Positions 1 through 8,998 of a DNA stretch of 56,391 bases are shown piece by piece. The DNA lies in contig JACNIG010000142.1 of the NCBI GenBank assembly GCA_014383215.1, positions 1 to 56,391 of the forward strand. The letters run 5' to 3'. Numbering within the stretch: position 1 is the first letter of the stretch; every line of letters begins with the position of its first letter. The position numbers and the translations under genes were made by a program. The notes beneath the pieces are model-generated. The model saw only the letters and a program-made list of their open reading frames with translations. It made no database searches and was not told the origin of the DNA. The stretch is from Candidatus Desulfatibia vada. Lineage in GTDB: Bacteria > Desulfobacterota > Desulfobacteria > Desulfobacterales > UBA11574.

Positions 1-250
1 ATTATCTGTCAGCGGAATGGATGATCTTTTTTTAAAGCGGGTGCTGTTTGAGTGTATTAGGGATCCGTTAGAAAGAACAGACGTATGCCGCAATTGTTTC
101 ATAGCAAACGATTGCCCATCGTAAAGCAAACCTGTTGTTTTTTTGTGAGAAAAGCCTCTGTTCTTTCTTTACGAGCCCTTATACGCGAGTTCACACGGTT
201 TAAAAAAAGATCATCCATGAAGCGACCATATGAGAAGACTCCCCGACCCC
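1..250. mobile_element. MITE-like palindromic element, copy 1 (cut by window edge)
   Basis: In reverse complement this stretch matches the element at 39987-40265 block by block. Both share the end GTCGGGGAGT, the inner arm GAACTCGCRTATAARG, the AAAGAAAGAACA block, a variable centre, and the mirrored TACGTCTGTTCTTTCT and AAACAGCAC blocks. The two halves of the element are imperfect inverted repeats of each other, so a transcript would fold into one long hairpin. The terminal repeat is seen only at the right end (238-247); the left end lies outside the window. It holds no convincing gene: the 72-codon ORF at 99-317 only reads through the palindrome. Confidence 0.7.
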
Positions 251-276
251 TAACATAGTTGAACTGCACAGCGAGC

Positions 277-306
277 GCTAACCCCGCAGCTTGCTGCGGG
301 GTTAGC
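277..306. repeat. Perfect hairpin GCTAACCCCGCAG, 13-bp stem
   Basis: GCTAACCCCGCAG and its exact complement are separated by only a few bases. The core CCCCGCAGCTTGCTGCGGGG resembles the second hairpin 37 bases downstream. There is no T-run, so it is not an ordinary terminator, although both hairpins lie just beyond the 3' end of alr and could protect or end its mRNA. Confidence 0.7.
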
Positions 307-342
307 GAGCGAATCAAGAAATTAATAGAATTCCTTACAGTC

Positions 343-374
343 GAAGAACCCTGCAGCTTGCAGCAGGGTTCTTC
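343..374. terminator. Hairpin downstream of alr, 12-bp perfect stem
   Basis: GAAGAACCCTGC pairs exactly with GCAGGGTTCTTC across an 8-base loop. It lies 28 bases past the alr stop codon on the minus strand. The T-tract expected of an intrinsic terminator is missing on that strand, so the role as terminator is inferred from position. Its CTGCAGCTTGCAG centre repeats the design of the hairpin at 277-306. Confidence 0.5.
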
Positions 375-401
375 AATAAATTCATCAGTAGGTTGCCCTG
401 G

Positions 402-1559
402 TTATTTTAAATAAATTCTGGGTATGCGGGCGGTTAAAGAGGATACGATTTCATAATTGATGGTATCGAGAGATGCGGCAATTTCATCTGCGGTAATGGA
501 TGCATTCTGCTGCCGACCTAAGATTACCACCTCATCCTCGAGATCGATGCCGGGGACATGCCCTACATCCAGCATGGTCGTATCCATACAAACCCGGCCG
601 AGGATGGGCGCCCGGCGCCCACCGACCAGCATATGGCCCCGGGAAGAAAGCAGCCGGCTGAAGCCGTCGGCATAACCGACCGGTACCGAGGCTATGGTTG
701 TGGGCTTTGAGGTTTCGTGAGTCATGCCATAGCTGACTTTGAAGCCGGCAGGGACCTTTTTCAGGTGAACCACTCTGGATTTTAGAGCCATGGCCGGCTG
801 CAGTGCAATACGATCCTTGTCAACTTCATCAGAGGGATAGAGTCCATAGATTGAGATGCCGGCGCGCACCATGTCAAGGTGAGTTTCAGGCATGTCGATA
901 ATCGCTGCGCTGTTGGCAGCGTGGCATACGGGGATATCCAGACCGGCTTTGCGGATTTCATCTAAAAATTCTGCAAATATTTCAAACTGCTTGCCGGCAT
1001 ATGACTTGTCAGCGCTATCGGCCGCGGCAAAATGTGTATAGACGCCTTCTAACTGGAGACCGGCAAGAGATGCGATCGCTTCAACTTCGCCGAGGGCCTT
1101 TGCTGTTGAATGTGCATCCAGCGCCGGCAGTCTGCAGCAGTCCGGCAGCAGGCCGAGTCTTCCCATGCCGGAGTCGACCTTGAGGTGCACCTTCAGTGCT
1201 TTTCTCGCTGCAACCGCATCTGAAAGCGCCGCAGCGGTTTGATACGACCAGACTGTTTGAGTCAGATCAAATTCGAGCAGCTTCTTGGCAAGCGCAGGCG
1301 GAGTATAGCCGAAAATCAGAGTCGGTGCATCAAAACCTGCTTTTCTGAGCTCAATGCCTTCGTTTAAGCGGGCCACACCCAGAACATCCGCGCCGCTCTC
1401 TAAAGCCCTGCGGGCAACCTCTATAACTCCGTGTCCGTATGCATTGGCTTTGACAACCGCCATCAAGCGGGCCTCAGAATTGGTGATACGACGTAGGGCA
1501 CGCACGTTTTGCGCTATGGCTTTCAAATCAATTTCTGCCCATATAAGCGGCGTATCCAA
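402..1559 (-). CDS. alr: Alanine racemase
   Basis: PLP-dependent enzyme that interconverts L- and D-alanine in the cytosol and so supplies D-Ala for peptidoglycan. The PLP-lysine motif AVVKANAYGHG is near the N-terminus (Lys37), the barrel motif KVDSGMGRLG sits near residue 130, and the C-terminal domain contains the catalytic-tyrosine region SYGMTHET and the conserved CMDTTMLDV. At 385 residues it has the normal family length and appears intact. It follows ald on the same strand after about 145 bases, so the two may be cotranscribed as an alanine-metabolism pair. Family assignment is certain; cotranscription is inference, because the spacer contains a tandem repeat. Confidence 0.97.
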   Translation of the reverse strand: MDTPLIWAEIDLKAIAQNVRALRRITNSEARLMAVVKANAYGHGVIEVARRALESGADVLGVARLNEGIELRKAGFDAPTLIFGYTPPALAKKLLEFDLTQTVWSYQTAAALSDAVAARKALKVHLKVDSGMGRLGLLPDCCRLPALDAHSTAKALGEVEAIASLAGLQLEGVYTHFAAADSADKSYAGKQFEIFAEFLDEIRKAGLDIPVCHAANSAAIIDMPETHLDMVRAGISIYGLYPSDEVDKDRIALQPAMALKSRVVHLKKVPAGFKVSYGMTHETSKPTTIASVPVGYADGFSRLLSSRGHMLVGGRRAPILGRVCMDTTMLDVGHVPGIDLEDEVVILGRQQNASITADEIAASLDTINYEIVSSLTARIPRIYLK

Positions 1560-1623
1560 AGGTTTCCTCCTTTAAGAATGGTTTAGCATATAGAAAAAAG
1601 GCAGTTTTAACGGCAATCCGATT

Positions 1624-1658
1624 CCAGTATCCAGTATCCAGCATCCAGCATCCAGCAT
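1624..1658. repeat. Five tandem 7-bp units CCAGYAT
   Basis: Two CCAGTAT units are followed by three CCAGCAT units, in the spacer between ald and alr. Such short slipped-strand arrays vary easily in copy number. No function is evident. Confidence 0.85.
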
Positions 1659-1703
1659 CTCCGCTGAAGCGGAATCTTAATTTCTCTCCTACAAGCTCTT
1701 TGA

Positions 1704-2816
1704 TTACAACAAACTGTCGATGGGGACATATTTTAGGCCGAATGCGTCGGCAACGCCTTTATAAGTGACTTTACCTTTGACCACATTGGCACCCAGCTTG
1801 ATTTCAGGGTTTTCTCTAAACGCTTTTTTCCAGCCTTTGTCCGCAATTTCAAGAGCATACGGCAACGTCGCATTGGTAAGAGCCATGGTGGATGTTTTGG
1901 CGACACCACCCGGCATGTTGGCCACGCAGTAATGCACAATCCCGTCAACGTCATAAATCGGATCATTGTGGGTGGTCGGCCGTGAGGTTTCGAAGCAGCC
2001 GCCCTGATCAATGGCGACATCCACGATCACGGCACCTTTTTTCATGGTTTTCAACATATCGCGGGTTATAATTTTGGGAGCTTGGGCGCCGACAATGAGT
2101 ACAGCCCCAACGACTAAATCGGCTTTTTTTAATAGTTCGCGAAGAATCGCCGGATCAGACATTATAGGAAAGCAGTTCCGGGGCATTACATCACTCAGGT
2201 AGCGCAGTCGCTCAATGTTGGTGTCGAGCACATAAACCTTGGCTCCCAAGCCGCAAGCCATCTTGGCTGCCTGGATGCCAACGACCCCGCCGCCGATAAT
2301 GACCACCGTGCCCGGGCTTACTCCCGGGACGCCTCCCAGCAGAATACCCCTGCCGCCTTGGGCCATCTCCAAGTACTTGGCTCCCTGCTGGACGGCCATG
2401 CGTCCCGCCACTTCGCTCATAGGGGTCAGAAGCGGCAAAGAGCCGTCGGCCTTTTGAATGGTTTCATAGGCAATATTGATACTACCGCTTTTAATAAGGA
2501 CTTTTGTCAACTCTTCTAATGCAGCCAGGTGCAGATAGGTGAATATGATCTGGTCCTTTTTGATGAGCTCATATTCGGAAGGCAAGGGTTCCTTGACATG
2601 CATCACCATGCCACAGCGTTTATAAATTTCAGCGGGCGTATTTACAATTTCAGCGCCGGCTTTGTCATAAGATGGGTTTGTGAACCCGCTGTCCCTGCCG
2701 GCATTTTTCTCCACCAGCACCGTATGCCCGTTTTGCTGCATTACCTCCACCCCGGCCGGGGTCATGGCAACACGATGTTCTTCGGTTTTGATTTCTTTTA
2801 GAATTCCGATAATCAT
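1704..2816 (-). CDS. ald: Alanine dehydrogenase
   Basis: NAD-dependent oxidative deamination of L-alanine to pyruvate and ammonium (or the reverse). The open frame begins at 2834, but the Met at 2816 is preferred: GGAGG lies just upstream of ATGATTATC, and translation from there gives 370 residues, the usual family length. Counted from this start, the substrate-binding Lys75 (MHVKEP) and catalytic His96 (YLHLA) fall where the family has them. The Rossmann motif [12 protein letters not shown] follows near residue 170. It precedes alr, which suggests shared control of L-/D-alanine pools. No truncation is seen. Confidence 0.97.
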   Translation of the reverse strand: MIIGILKEIKTEEHRVAMTPAGVEVMQQNGHTVLVEKNAGRDSGFTNPSYDKAGAEIVNTPAEIYKRCGMVMHVKEPLPSEYELIKKDQIIFTYLHLAALEELTKVLIKSGSINIAYETIQKADGSLPLLTPMSEVAGRMAVQQGAKYLEMAQGGRGILLGGVPGVSPGTVVIIGGGVVGIQAAKMACGLGAKVYVLDTNIERLRYLSDVMPRNCFPIMSDPAILRELLKKADLVVGAVLIVGAQAPKIITRDMLKTMKKGAVIVDVAIDQGGCFETSRPTTHNDPIYDVDGIVHYCVANMPGGVAKTSTMALTNATLPYALEIADKGWKKAFRENPEIKLGANVVKGKVTYKGVADAFGLKYVPIDSLL

Positions 2817-2934
2817 CTCAACCTCCGCCATCAAAAAATTAAAATTTCTTTGCAGTATTTATTAAATATATAATTTCCGGGCGGACATATCAAGGCCCAA
2901 GTTACATATTAATTTAGCAAAAGTACCTGTCGTG

Positions 2935-4872
2935 CTATTGTTCATGAGAAATACGGGCGAGGATGTTGTCCGGTATATCAGCGATAAAACTGGAAGGACG
3001 GCTCAGGACCATGCCCGAGGTTCTGTCGTAAACCTGGCCTGGATAGATAAAGAACAGATTCTCCCTGGCCCGTGTGGCGGCAACATACATAAGCCTTAAT
3101 TCTTCTTCGAAATCTTCCGAACTGTGCAAAGCGTGTATTGAGGGGAAGCGGCCGTCTAAGGCCCAAATGATAAAAACAGTGTGCCATTCGAGACCTTTGG
3201 CCGAGTGTACGGTGGAAAGGATTAAGCGGCCATCACCCGGGTCATCCAGCGAAAGAGAGTTGTTAATGCTGGTGCTGGGTGGTTCAAGGGCCATATCAGT
3301 TAAAAATGATTCGATATTCAGGTATCGTTCCATTATGGTCAAAAGATGTTCAAGATCCTTTGTTCTTTTGGGATGGTCGTCATATTTATCTTTCAAAATA
3401 GGTGTGTAGTAATTTAAGACTGCCTCACCTGTTTGAGCTACGGACATGGTCTTAGAATCGAGAAACTCAAAAAGATACTTTAACCGTTGAAAGTCCCCGG
3501 TCAGGATGTTTTTGGCTTTAACTGTGAAAAGCCCTTTATATCCTTCCTGTTCAGCCAATATCGCTGCATAGATATTCTGAGCGGTCTTGGGGCCTATGCG
3601 GCTCAGCAGCAGGAGTATTCGATACCAGCTGATTCTGTCGTATGGGTTGCACAACACCTTAAGATGGGCCAAAACATCTTTTATATGTGCGGATTCGGTG
3701 AATTTGAAACCACCTGTTTTTGCAAACGGAATACCGTCACGGCTGAGCTCAATCTCAAGGTCAAAAGAATGAAAATTTGCCCGGAAAAGAACTGCAATCT
3801 GACCCAAGGGTACACCGCTTTGATTCAGCTCACGAATTTCTTCAGCCACAAAACGCGCCTGGCTGTTTTCATTGCCGGCACTGACAAGTACCGGTAAAGA
3901 CCCTCCGGATCTGCGAGTAAAAAGAGTTTTGGAATATTTTTCCGTGGCCTGCGCAATAATCACATTGGTAAGGTTTAAGATGGGTTGAGTACTGCGATAG
4001 TTTTCTTCGAGCCTGATGATATGAGTGCCGGGAAATATTTTAGGGAAATTCATGATATTTTTAAAATTGGCGCCTCGGAAAGCATAGATGCTCTGGGAAT
4101 CGTCACCAACCACCATAACATTCTGATGACTGGCGGCCAACAGGCGTATGATTTCGGCCTGGATTAAATTGGTATCTTGATATTCATCGATCATTAAATA
4201 GCGATAGGTAGAAGAGATGCTGCGGCAAATGTCGGAATGATCTTTAAGAAGGGTTTTCAAATAAACAAGAAGGTCATCATAATCGAAAAAAGAATGCTCG
4301 GCTTTGTGTCTTTTGTAGTCATTGGAAATCGCTATTATTGCTTCAGTATGGTGAGCAAAATGCGGGTAGTCATTTAAAATGACAAGTTCAATCGGCAAAG
4401 CTTTATTGACAGCCCGTCCAAAAATATTCGCCAGGGTCTGCTTCCTGGGAAAGGACCTGTGCCCGGCAACGAAAGTCATCTCTTTTCTCAACATGCTGAT
4501 CAGGCTTTCTGAATCAGCACGGTCGAGAATAGAGTAATCGGGATTAAACCCAACATTTGGTGCATATTTTCGCAACACCGTATTGGCGAAGGAATGAAAT
4601 GTTCCCCCCGCAACCCTTTCGCATCGATTGTCTAAAAGCAGCGCAGCTCGTTTCAACATCTCAAACGATGCTTTGCGGGTAAATGTCAAAAGAAGAATAG
4701 AACCCGGCGCAACGTCCTTTTCCACAAGACGAGCAACCCTGTAAGTAAGCGCTCTGGTCTTCCCGCTGCCGGCGCCGGCAATCACCAGCAGCGGCCCTTT
4801 GTTGAAGTTGACCGCTTCCAGTTGAGAAGGATTTAGTGCTTCGTGATAAGGAATATTAGAATTGATTTTCAT
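2935..4872 (-). CDS. ATP-dependent DNA helicase, UvrD/Rep/PcrA type
   Basis: Superfamily 1A 3'-5' DNA helicase, expected to act in repair or replication restart. Visible motifs are the Q-motif region LNPSQLEAV, Walker A GAGSGKT at residues 33-39, Walker B with DEYQDT, motif III GDDSQSIYAFRGA, motif IV region LEENYRS, motif V STVHSAKGLEWHTVF and motif VI YVAATRARENLF. All helicase motifs are intact. Length (645 residues) is a little short of E. coli UvrD (720), with the C-terminal tail reduced. It stands alone on the minus strand; an AAGAAG sequence precedes the ATG. Whether it is UvrD, Rep or PcrA cannot be settled from motifs alone. Confidence 0.93.
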   Translation of the reverse strand: MKINSNIPYHEALNPSQLEAVNFNKGPLLVIAGAGSGKTRALTYRVARLVEKDVAPGSILLLTFTRKASFEMLKRAALLLDNRCERVAGGTFHSFANTVLRKYAPNVGFNPDYSILDRADSESLISMLRKEMTFVAGHRSFPRKQTLANIFGRAVNKALPIELVILNDYPHFAHHTEAIIAISNDYKRHKAEHSFFDYDDLLVYLKTLLKDHSDICRSISSTYRYLMIDEYQDTNLIQAEIIRLLAASHQNVMVVGDDSQSIYAFRGANFKNIMNFPKIFPGTHIIRLEENYRSTQPILNLTNVIIAQATEKYSKTLFTRRSGGSLPVLVSAGNENSQARFVAEEIRELNQSGVPLGQIAVLFRANFHSFDLEIELSRDGIPFAKTGGFKFTESAHIKDVLAHLKVLCNPYDRISWYRILLLLSRIGPKTAQNIYAAILAEQEGYKGLFTVKAKNILTGDFQRLKYLFEFLDSKTMSVAQTGEAVLNYYTPILKDKYDDHPKRTKDLEHLLTIMERYLNIESFLTDMALEPPSTSINNSLSLDDPGDGRLILSTVHSAKGLEWHTVFIIWALDGRFPSIHALHSSEDFEEELRLMYVAATRARENLFFIYPGQVYDRTSGMVLSRPSSFIADIPDNILARISHEQ

Positions 4873-5091
4873 CTTCTTATAATAACTTTAAACTATGAAA
4901 AACCGCGATCATGAAAAATAAAGACTCAAACTGGGCAAGATTTTCTTTCACATGGGTGAGCTTTTGTCAACAAATCATAAAATCAATCTACGATTTTATA
5001 CTATCCGTCTCCGGCGAACCTCCAGCATTCTCAACAAAGGGAATTCCTGTACTAACAAGTAGTAAGAATCGCATTTTAATTGCAGATGTGG

Positions 5092-5120
5092 TTGACATTC
5101 CATAAAATAGCATTTAGAGT
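5092..5120 (+). promoter_or_regulatory. Sigma-70-type promoter for the H1-like gene
   Basis: TTGACA (5092-5097) and TAGAGT (5115-5120) are 17 bases apart, about 50 bases before the start codon at 5171. The -35 box is consensus and the -10 box is weaker. The gene itself has a strong AAGGAGG ribosome site. Confidence 0.55.
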
Positions 5121-5170
5121 GAAGCATTGTTGTTGTGAAGAATATCAACCGATTAAGGAGGTAAATGTAA

Positions 5171-5755
5171 ATGAAGAAATTAAAAGTGCAATTAAATACC
5201 GTGACTAAGTCACTGGCAGCTCTTTCCAAACAGGTAGATAAAATCACAAAACAGTTAGATAAACTTAAAGCCCCCAAAGCAGCTCCTGCAAAAAAAGCCG
5301 TGGCGAAGAAAAAGGCGCCCGCGAAAAAAGCCGTGGCGAAGAAAAAGGCTCCCGCGAAAAAAGCCGTGGCGAAGAAAAAGGCGCCCGCGAAAAAAGCCGT
5401 GGCGAAGAAAAAGGCTCCCGCGAAAAAAGCCGTGGCGAAGAAAAAGGCGCCCGCGAAAAAAGCCGTGGCGAAGAAAAAGGCTCCCGCGAAAAAAGCCGTG
5501 GCGAAGAAAAAGGCGCCCGCGAAAAAAGCCGTGGCGAAGAAAAAGGCTCCTGCAAAAAAAGCGGCAGCAAAGACAAAAGCTACTGTTCTGGACACCGTCT
5601 TTGGCGCTATTAAAAAAGCCCGTAAAGGCATTAGTGTCGCTGCACTGAAAGAGAAAACAAAACTTAATCCCAGACAGCTTAGCAACGCGCTTTACAAGCT
5701 TTCAAACAAAGGTATGATCGCTGCAAAGTCGCGCGGCCTTTATGTGAAGAAGTAG
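5171..5755 (+). CDS. H1-like lysine/alanine-rich nucleoid protein with C-terminal winged-helix-like domain
   Basis: Predicted DNA-binding, chromosome-compacting protein. Residues 1-35 form a coiled-coil-like helix (LAALSKQVDKITKQLDKL). Residues 41-128 are eight exact KKAVAKKKAPA units like histone H1 tails or AlgP. Residues 137-194 (VLDTVFGAIKKARKGISV onward) resemble a small winged-helix domain ending in GMIAAKSRGLYVKK. An AAGGAGG site stands 8 bases before the ATG. The gene at 10267-10656 has the same layout without the long repeat, so the two are probable paralogues. It precedes an M16 protease gene, but a strong terminator separates them. Function is inferred from composition and architecture. 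Confidence 0.85.
   Translation: MKKLKVQLNTVTKSLAALSKQVDKITKQLDKLKAPKAAPAKKAVAKKKAPAKKAVAKKKAPAKKAVAKKKAPAKKAVAKKKAPAKKAVAKKKAPAKKAVAKKKAPAKKAVAKKKAPAKKAVAKKKAPAKKAAAKTKATVLDTVFGAIKKARKGISVAALKEKTKLNPRQLSNALYKLSNKGMIAAKSRGLYVKK
5291..5554 (+). repeat. Coding tandem repeat: 8 x 33 bp, ordered as 4 x 66 bp
   Basis: Each unit encodes KKAVAKKKAPA. Units alternate strictly between the alanine codons GCG and GCT at one position (aaggcGccc / aaggcTccc), so the true repeat period is 66 bp. The near-perfect identity implies recent expansion or continuing gene conversion. Confidence 0.95.
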
Positions 5756-5812
5756 TCGCCGGTATCTGAAGACATTCCGTTTATATTTTACCTAAAACCA
5801 ATAACGGATAAC

Positions 5813-5841
5813 ACCTAATTGAGTTTTGACTCGGTTAGGGT
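5813..5841. repeat. CCTAATYGAG palindrome, copy A
   Basis: ACCTAATTGAG and CTCGGTTAGGGT form an imperfect stem around TTTTGA. Upstream lies ATAACGGATAAC, which also flanks the copy at 14597. Same family as 9001, 14597, 25093 and probably 40614. Confidence 0.7.
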
Positions 5842-5883
5842 TCTATGCTTGGTATTCTTGCGACGACCGCTTTTGCAGCCCTT

Positions 5884-5938
5884 AAAAAGCCTTCAGTCTG
5901 TTTAATATTTTGAGCGAGCAGACTGAAGGCTTTTTATT
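5884..5938 (+). terminator. Strong intrinsic terminator after the H1-like gene
   Basis: AAAAAGCCTTCAGTCTG pairs perfectly over 17 bp with CAGACTGAAGGCTTTTT and is followed by further T-rich sequence. It separates the nucleoid-protein gene from the M16 protease gene and argues against simple read-through. Confidence 0.9.
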
Positions 5939-6050
5939 TCTCATCGAAAATCGTTTCCGGAGATATTGCCATTTCCATGACTTGTTTTATATTATCTATT
6001 ACGGTTTCGCAAAAAGGAATAGATATATTCGTGATGGCAGGAGTAAAATT

Positions 6051-8996
6051 ATGTCCAAAGAACGATTTGGCCCTTTTATCCTAAGGTTTTGCACGTGGGC
6101 TGCAATTATAGGTACTGCATTATTTTTTTTCTCCGGCAAACAAGGTGCCGGCAACGCCGGCAGCAGCGTTTTCTTTCAAAATTCCCCCACCCATCTTTCC
6201 AATGCCGCCGCTGCTTCTGAAAAAATCGACGATTTAAATGCATGGCCCCATGAAAAGAGCGATCTTCTGCCGGACCCTGCCGTTGTATTTGGAACACTGA
6301 AGAATGGATTCAGGTATGTATTACTGGAAAATCATAAGCCCGAAGGCAGGGTGAGTATGCACCTGAATGTCCAAGCAGGCTCAATAAATGAAGCAAACTC
6401 TCAACAGGGCCTGGCTCATTTTCTGGAACACATGCTTTTTAACGGTTCTACGAACTTTAAACCCGGAGAACTTGTAAAATATTTCCAAAGCATCGGGATG
6501 CAATTTGGACCCGATGCCAATGCTCATACCGGCTATAATCAAACCGTTTATGATATCCTGCTGCCTGAAAGCAGCCGGGCAAGCCTGGAGCAAGGACTGG
6601 TTGTAATGCAAGACTATGCCGAAGGTGCGCTTCTCTTACAGTCAGAGGTTGTCAGAGAGCGGCGGGTAGTTCTGGCTGAAAAGCGAACCAGGGATTCAGC
6701 GTCGTATCGAACCCATGTTGCGACGATGAAGTTCGAGTTTCCTGACTCAAAAATATCGAAAAGACTTCCAATCGGTGTTGAAAAAGTTCTGCGCAATGCC
6801 GATAGCATGCAGCTTAAAGCTTTTTACAATACATGGTACCGGCCGGAAAAAATGATACTTGTTATGATGGGGGACTTTGACGTTAAGTTGGCGCCGTCGC
6901 TTATCGAAGATAAATTCTCATCTTTATCCCCCCGGGCACCTCCCGAACCACAGCCCGACTTAGGACCAATTCACCATAAAGGGGTAAAATCGTTCTACCA
7001 TTTTGAACAGGAAACCGGCAATACCCAAATAAGCGTTGAAGTTATGCAAAAGATTCCAAGGCAGCCGGATTCTCTCGCCCTTCAAAGCAGTTTGTTGACG
7101 GCAAACATTGCCGACCGAATTGTTCAGAACAGGCTGGACAGACTGGTCGGCGAACCGAACACCCCTTTTACTTCGGCTGCTGTCAGTTCCGGTGTTTTTT
7201 TACACCAAATTAAACATGCCGACATATCTGCCGAGAGCAGTCCGGAGAACTGGGAGAAATCACTTGCGCTTATCGAACAAACCTTACGACAGGCATTGGA
7301 ATACGGGTTTGTGAAATCAGAGCTCGAAAGGGTGAAAAAGAATATTCTTTCAGAACTTGACCAGGCGGTTAAAAAGGCTCCGACACGCGACAGCCGGCAT
7401 CTGGCACGTAGAATAATGTGGTCACTGAACGCCGACAGGGTTTTCATGTCGCCTTCACAGAAAAAAGAACTTTTTACACCGTTGCTCAATTCCCTGACAC
7501 TAAAAAATGTTCACGATGCTTTCAAAAAAACGTGGTCGCCCAACCATAGACTTGTCCTTGTAACGGGCAATGCCGATCTGACCGGCAGGGACAAAAAACC
7601 TGAGCAGCAGATACTGGCAACCTATAACAGTAGCCATAAAGTTGCAGTATCAAGGCCGCCTGAATCTAAAGCAGTGATGTTTCCTTATCTTTCCGAACCT
7701 GCAAAAGCAGGCCGGATTGTAAATCGATCAGCATTGCCTGATCTTGGAATTGTCCAGATTGACTTTGAAAACGGGGTGCGGCTGAACCTCAAAAAGACAG
7801 ATTTTGAGGCTGATGAAGTTTTGGTTAAGCTTGCTTTTGGTATGGGCCGGTCTGCCGAACCTGCCGACAAGGCCGGGCTGGCCACTCTTGCCACAATGGT
7901 GATTAATGAAAGCGGACTCGGCACACTCGACAAGGATGAAATAGAGTTGGCCATGGCTGGGAAAAATACGACGGTCAATTTCAGTGTTGGGGAAGACCGC
8001 TTTTATTTCACGGGCAAAACTGTTCCCGAAGAAGTGCCCCTGCTTTTTCAGTTGTTATACGCCCATCTGGTTGATCCGGGTTTTCGGGAAGATGCCTATA
8101 CTCTTTCCATGGAACGCTTCAAACAACAATACCAGAGACTCGCAAGTTCCATCGAGGGGGCTATGGAACTTACCGGCAAACGCTTTCTTGCCGGGGGCGA
8201 CAGCCGCTTAGGTCTTCCTGATTACAAAGGATTCAAGCGATCGACCCTTGAACATGTGCGATCGTGGTTCGACGCTGCATTGAAAACGGAAGATATTGAA
8301 GTTTCGATAGTGGGAGACTTTGATGTCGAAAATGTAGTAAAAACAGCATCTACATATCTTGGCAATCTTTCTAAAAAGCCAAGCGTATCTAAAGAAAAGT
8401 CATCACGTTCACCTCAATTTCCGGTTAATCAATCTCTGTTGATACCGGTTGAGACAGAAATACCCAAGGCCCTTGTAGTTATCGCCTACCCATCAGAAGA
8501 TTTGTGGGATATCGGAAGAACACGCCGTTTTGCTGTCCTGGCAGATATCGTTTCTGACGAACTTCGTGAAAAGGTCCGGGAAAAACTGGGAGCAGCCTAT
8601 TCCGCATATGCTTTTAACAGTCCTAAACGAGCTTACCCGGGATATGGCGTCTTCCAGATCATGATACATGTCGATCCTGAAGAAGTCGATATGGTTGTTA
8701 GTGTGGTAAAGAAATTAATAGCGGATCTTGCTGAAAATGGCGCTTCCCAGGACGCGTTGAGACGGGCCGTGACTCCAACACTCACCAGCATTAAAGATAT
8801 GAAGCGCAAGAATAACTACTGGTTGAATACGGTTCTCAACGGCTCGAAACAGTATCCTCAGGAGATAGAATGGAGCCGAACAATAACGCCGGATTATGCA
8901 TCGATTACAAAAGAAGAGGTTTCGGCGCTTGCCAGGCAATACCTGGACAATAGCAAGGCGGCAGTCATTATCGTAAAACCAAAAAAGAAAAAATAA
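6051..8996 (+). CDS. Exported M16 (insulinase/pitrilysin-type) zinc metalloprotease
   Basis: Predicted periplasmic or membrane-anchored peptidase of about 981 residues. The open frame extends back to 5910, but that start would lie inside the terminator; ATG 6051 has AGGAG at good spacing and begins a signal/anchor sequence (RFCTWAAIIGTALFFF). The inverted zinc motif HxxEH is intact as H123-F-L-E126-H127, and the downstream glutamate region VVLAEKRTRD is present. The second half repeats the M16 fold without HxxEH, as is normal for two-lobed pitrilysin-like enzymes. The end contains the typical LREKVREKLGAAYSAYA segment. Substrate is unknown. A different M16 enzyme lies 1.7 kb downstream. Confidence 0.93.
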   Translation: MSKERFGPFILRFCTWAAIIGTALFFFSGKQGAGNAGSSVFFQNSPTHLSNAAAASEKIDDLNAWPHEKSDLLPDPAVVFGTLKNGFRYVLLENHKPEGRVSMHLNVQAGSINEANSQQGLAHFLEHMLFNGSTNFKPGELVKYFQSIGMQFGPDANAHTGYNQTVYDILLPESSRASLEQGLVVMQDYAEGALLLQSEVVRERRVVLAEKRTRDSASYRTHVATMKFEFPDSKISKRLPIGVEKVLRNADSMQLKAFYNTWYRPEKMILVMMGDFDVKLAPSLIEDKFSSLSPRAPPEPQPDLGPIHHKGVKSFYHFEQETGNTQISVEVMQKIPRQPDSLALQSSLLTANIADRIVQNRLDRLVGEPNTPFTSAAVSSGVFLHQIKHADISAESSPENWEKSLALIEQTLRQALEYGFVKSELERVKKNILSELDQAVKKAPTRDSRHLARRIMWSLNADRVFMSPSQKKELFTPLLNSLTLKNVHDAFKKTWSPNHRLVLVTGNADLTGRDKKPEQQILATYNSSHKVAVSRPPESKAVMFPYLSEPAKAGRIVNRSALPDLGIVQIDFENGVRLNLKKTDFEADEVLVKLAFGMGRSAEPADKAGLATLATMVINESGLGTLDKDEIELAMAGKNTTVNFSVGEDRFYFTGKTVPEEVPLLFQLLYAHLVDPGFREDAYTLSMERFKQQYQRLASSIEGAMELTGKRFLAGGDSRLGLPDYKGFKRSTLEHVRSWFDAALKTEDIEVSIVGDFDVENVVKTASTYLGNLSKKPSVSKEKSSRSPQFPVNQSLLIPVETEIPKALVVIAYPSEDLWDIGRTRRFAVLADIVSDELREKVREKLGAAYSAYAFNSPKRAYPGYGVFQIMIHVDPEEVDMVVSVVKKLIADLAENGASQDALRRAVTPTLTSIKDMKRKNNYWLNTVLNGSKQYPQEIEWSRTITPDYASITKEEVSALARQYLDNSKAAVIIVKPKKKK

Positions 8997-8998
8997 TA

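Noticed and set aside
99-317. 72-codon minus-strand ORF near the left edge
   Set aside because: It reads through the palindromic element and a hairpin; no protein family and a repeat explains the sequence.
5291-5554. CRISPR-like array
   Set aside because: The regular repeats are contiguous, coding and lack unique spacers.
4996-5685. 229-codon minus-strand ORF opposite the H1-like gene (FFAGAFFFATAF repeats)
   Set aside because: It is the antisense reading of the 33-bp repeat; no ribosome site and the plus-strand gene is clearly real.
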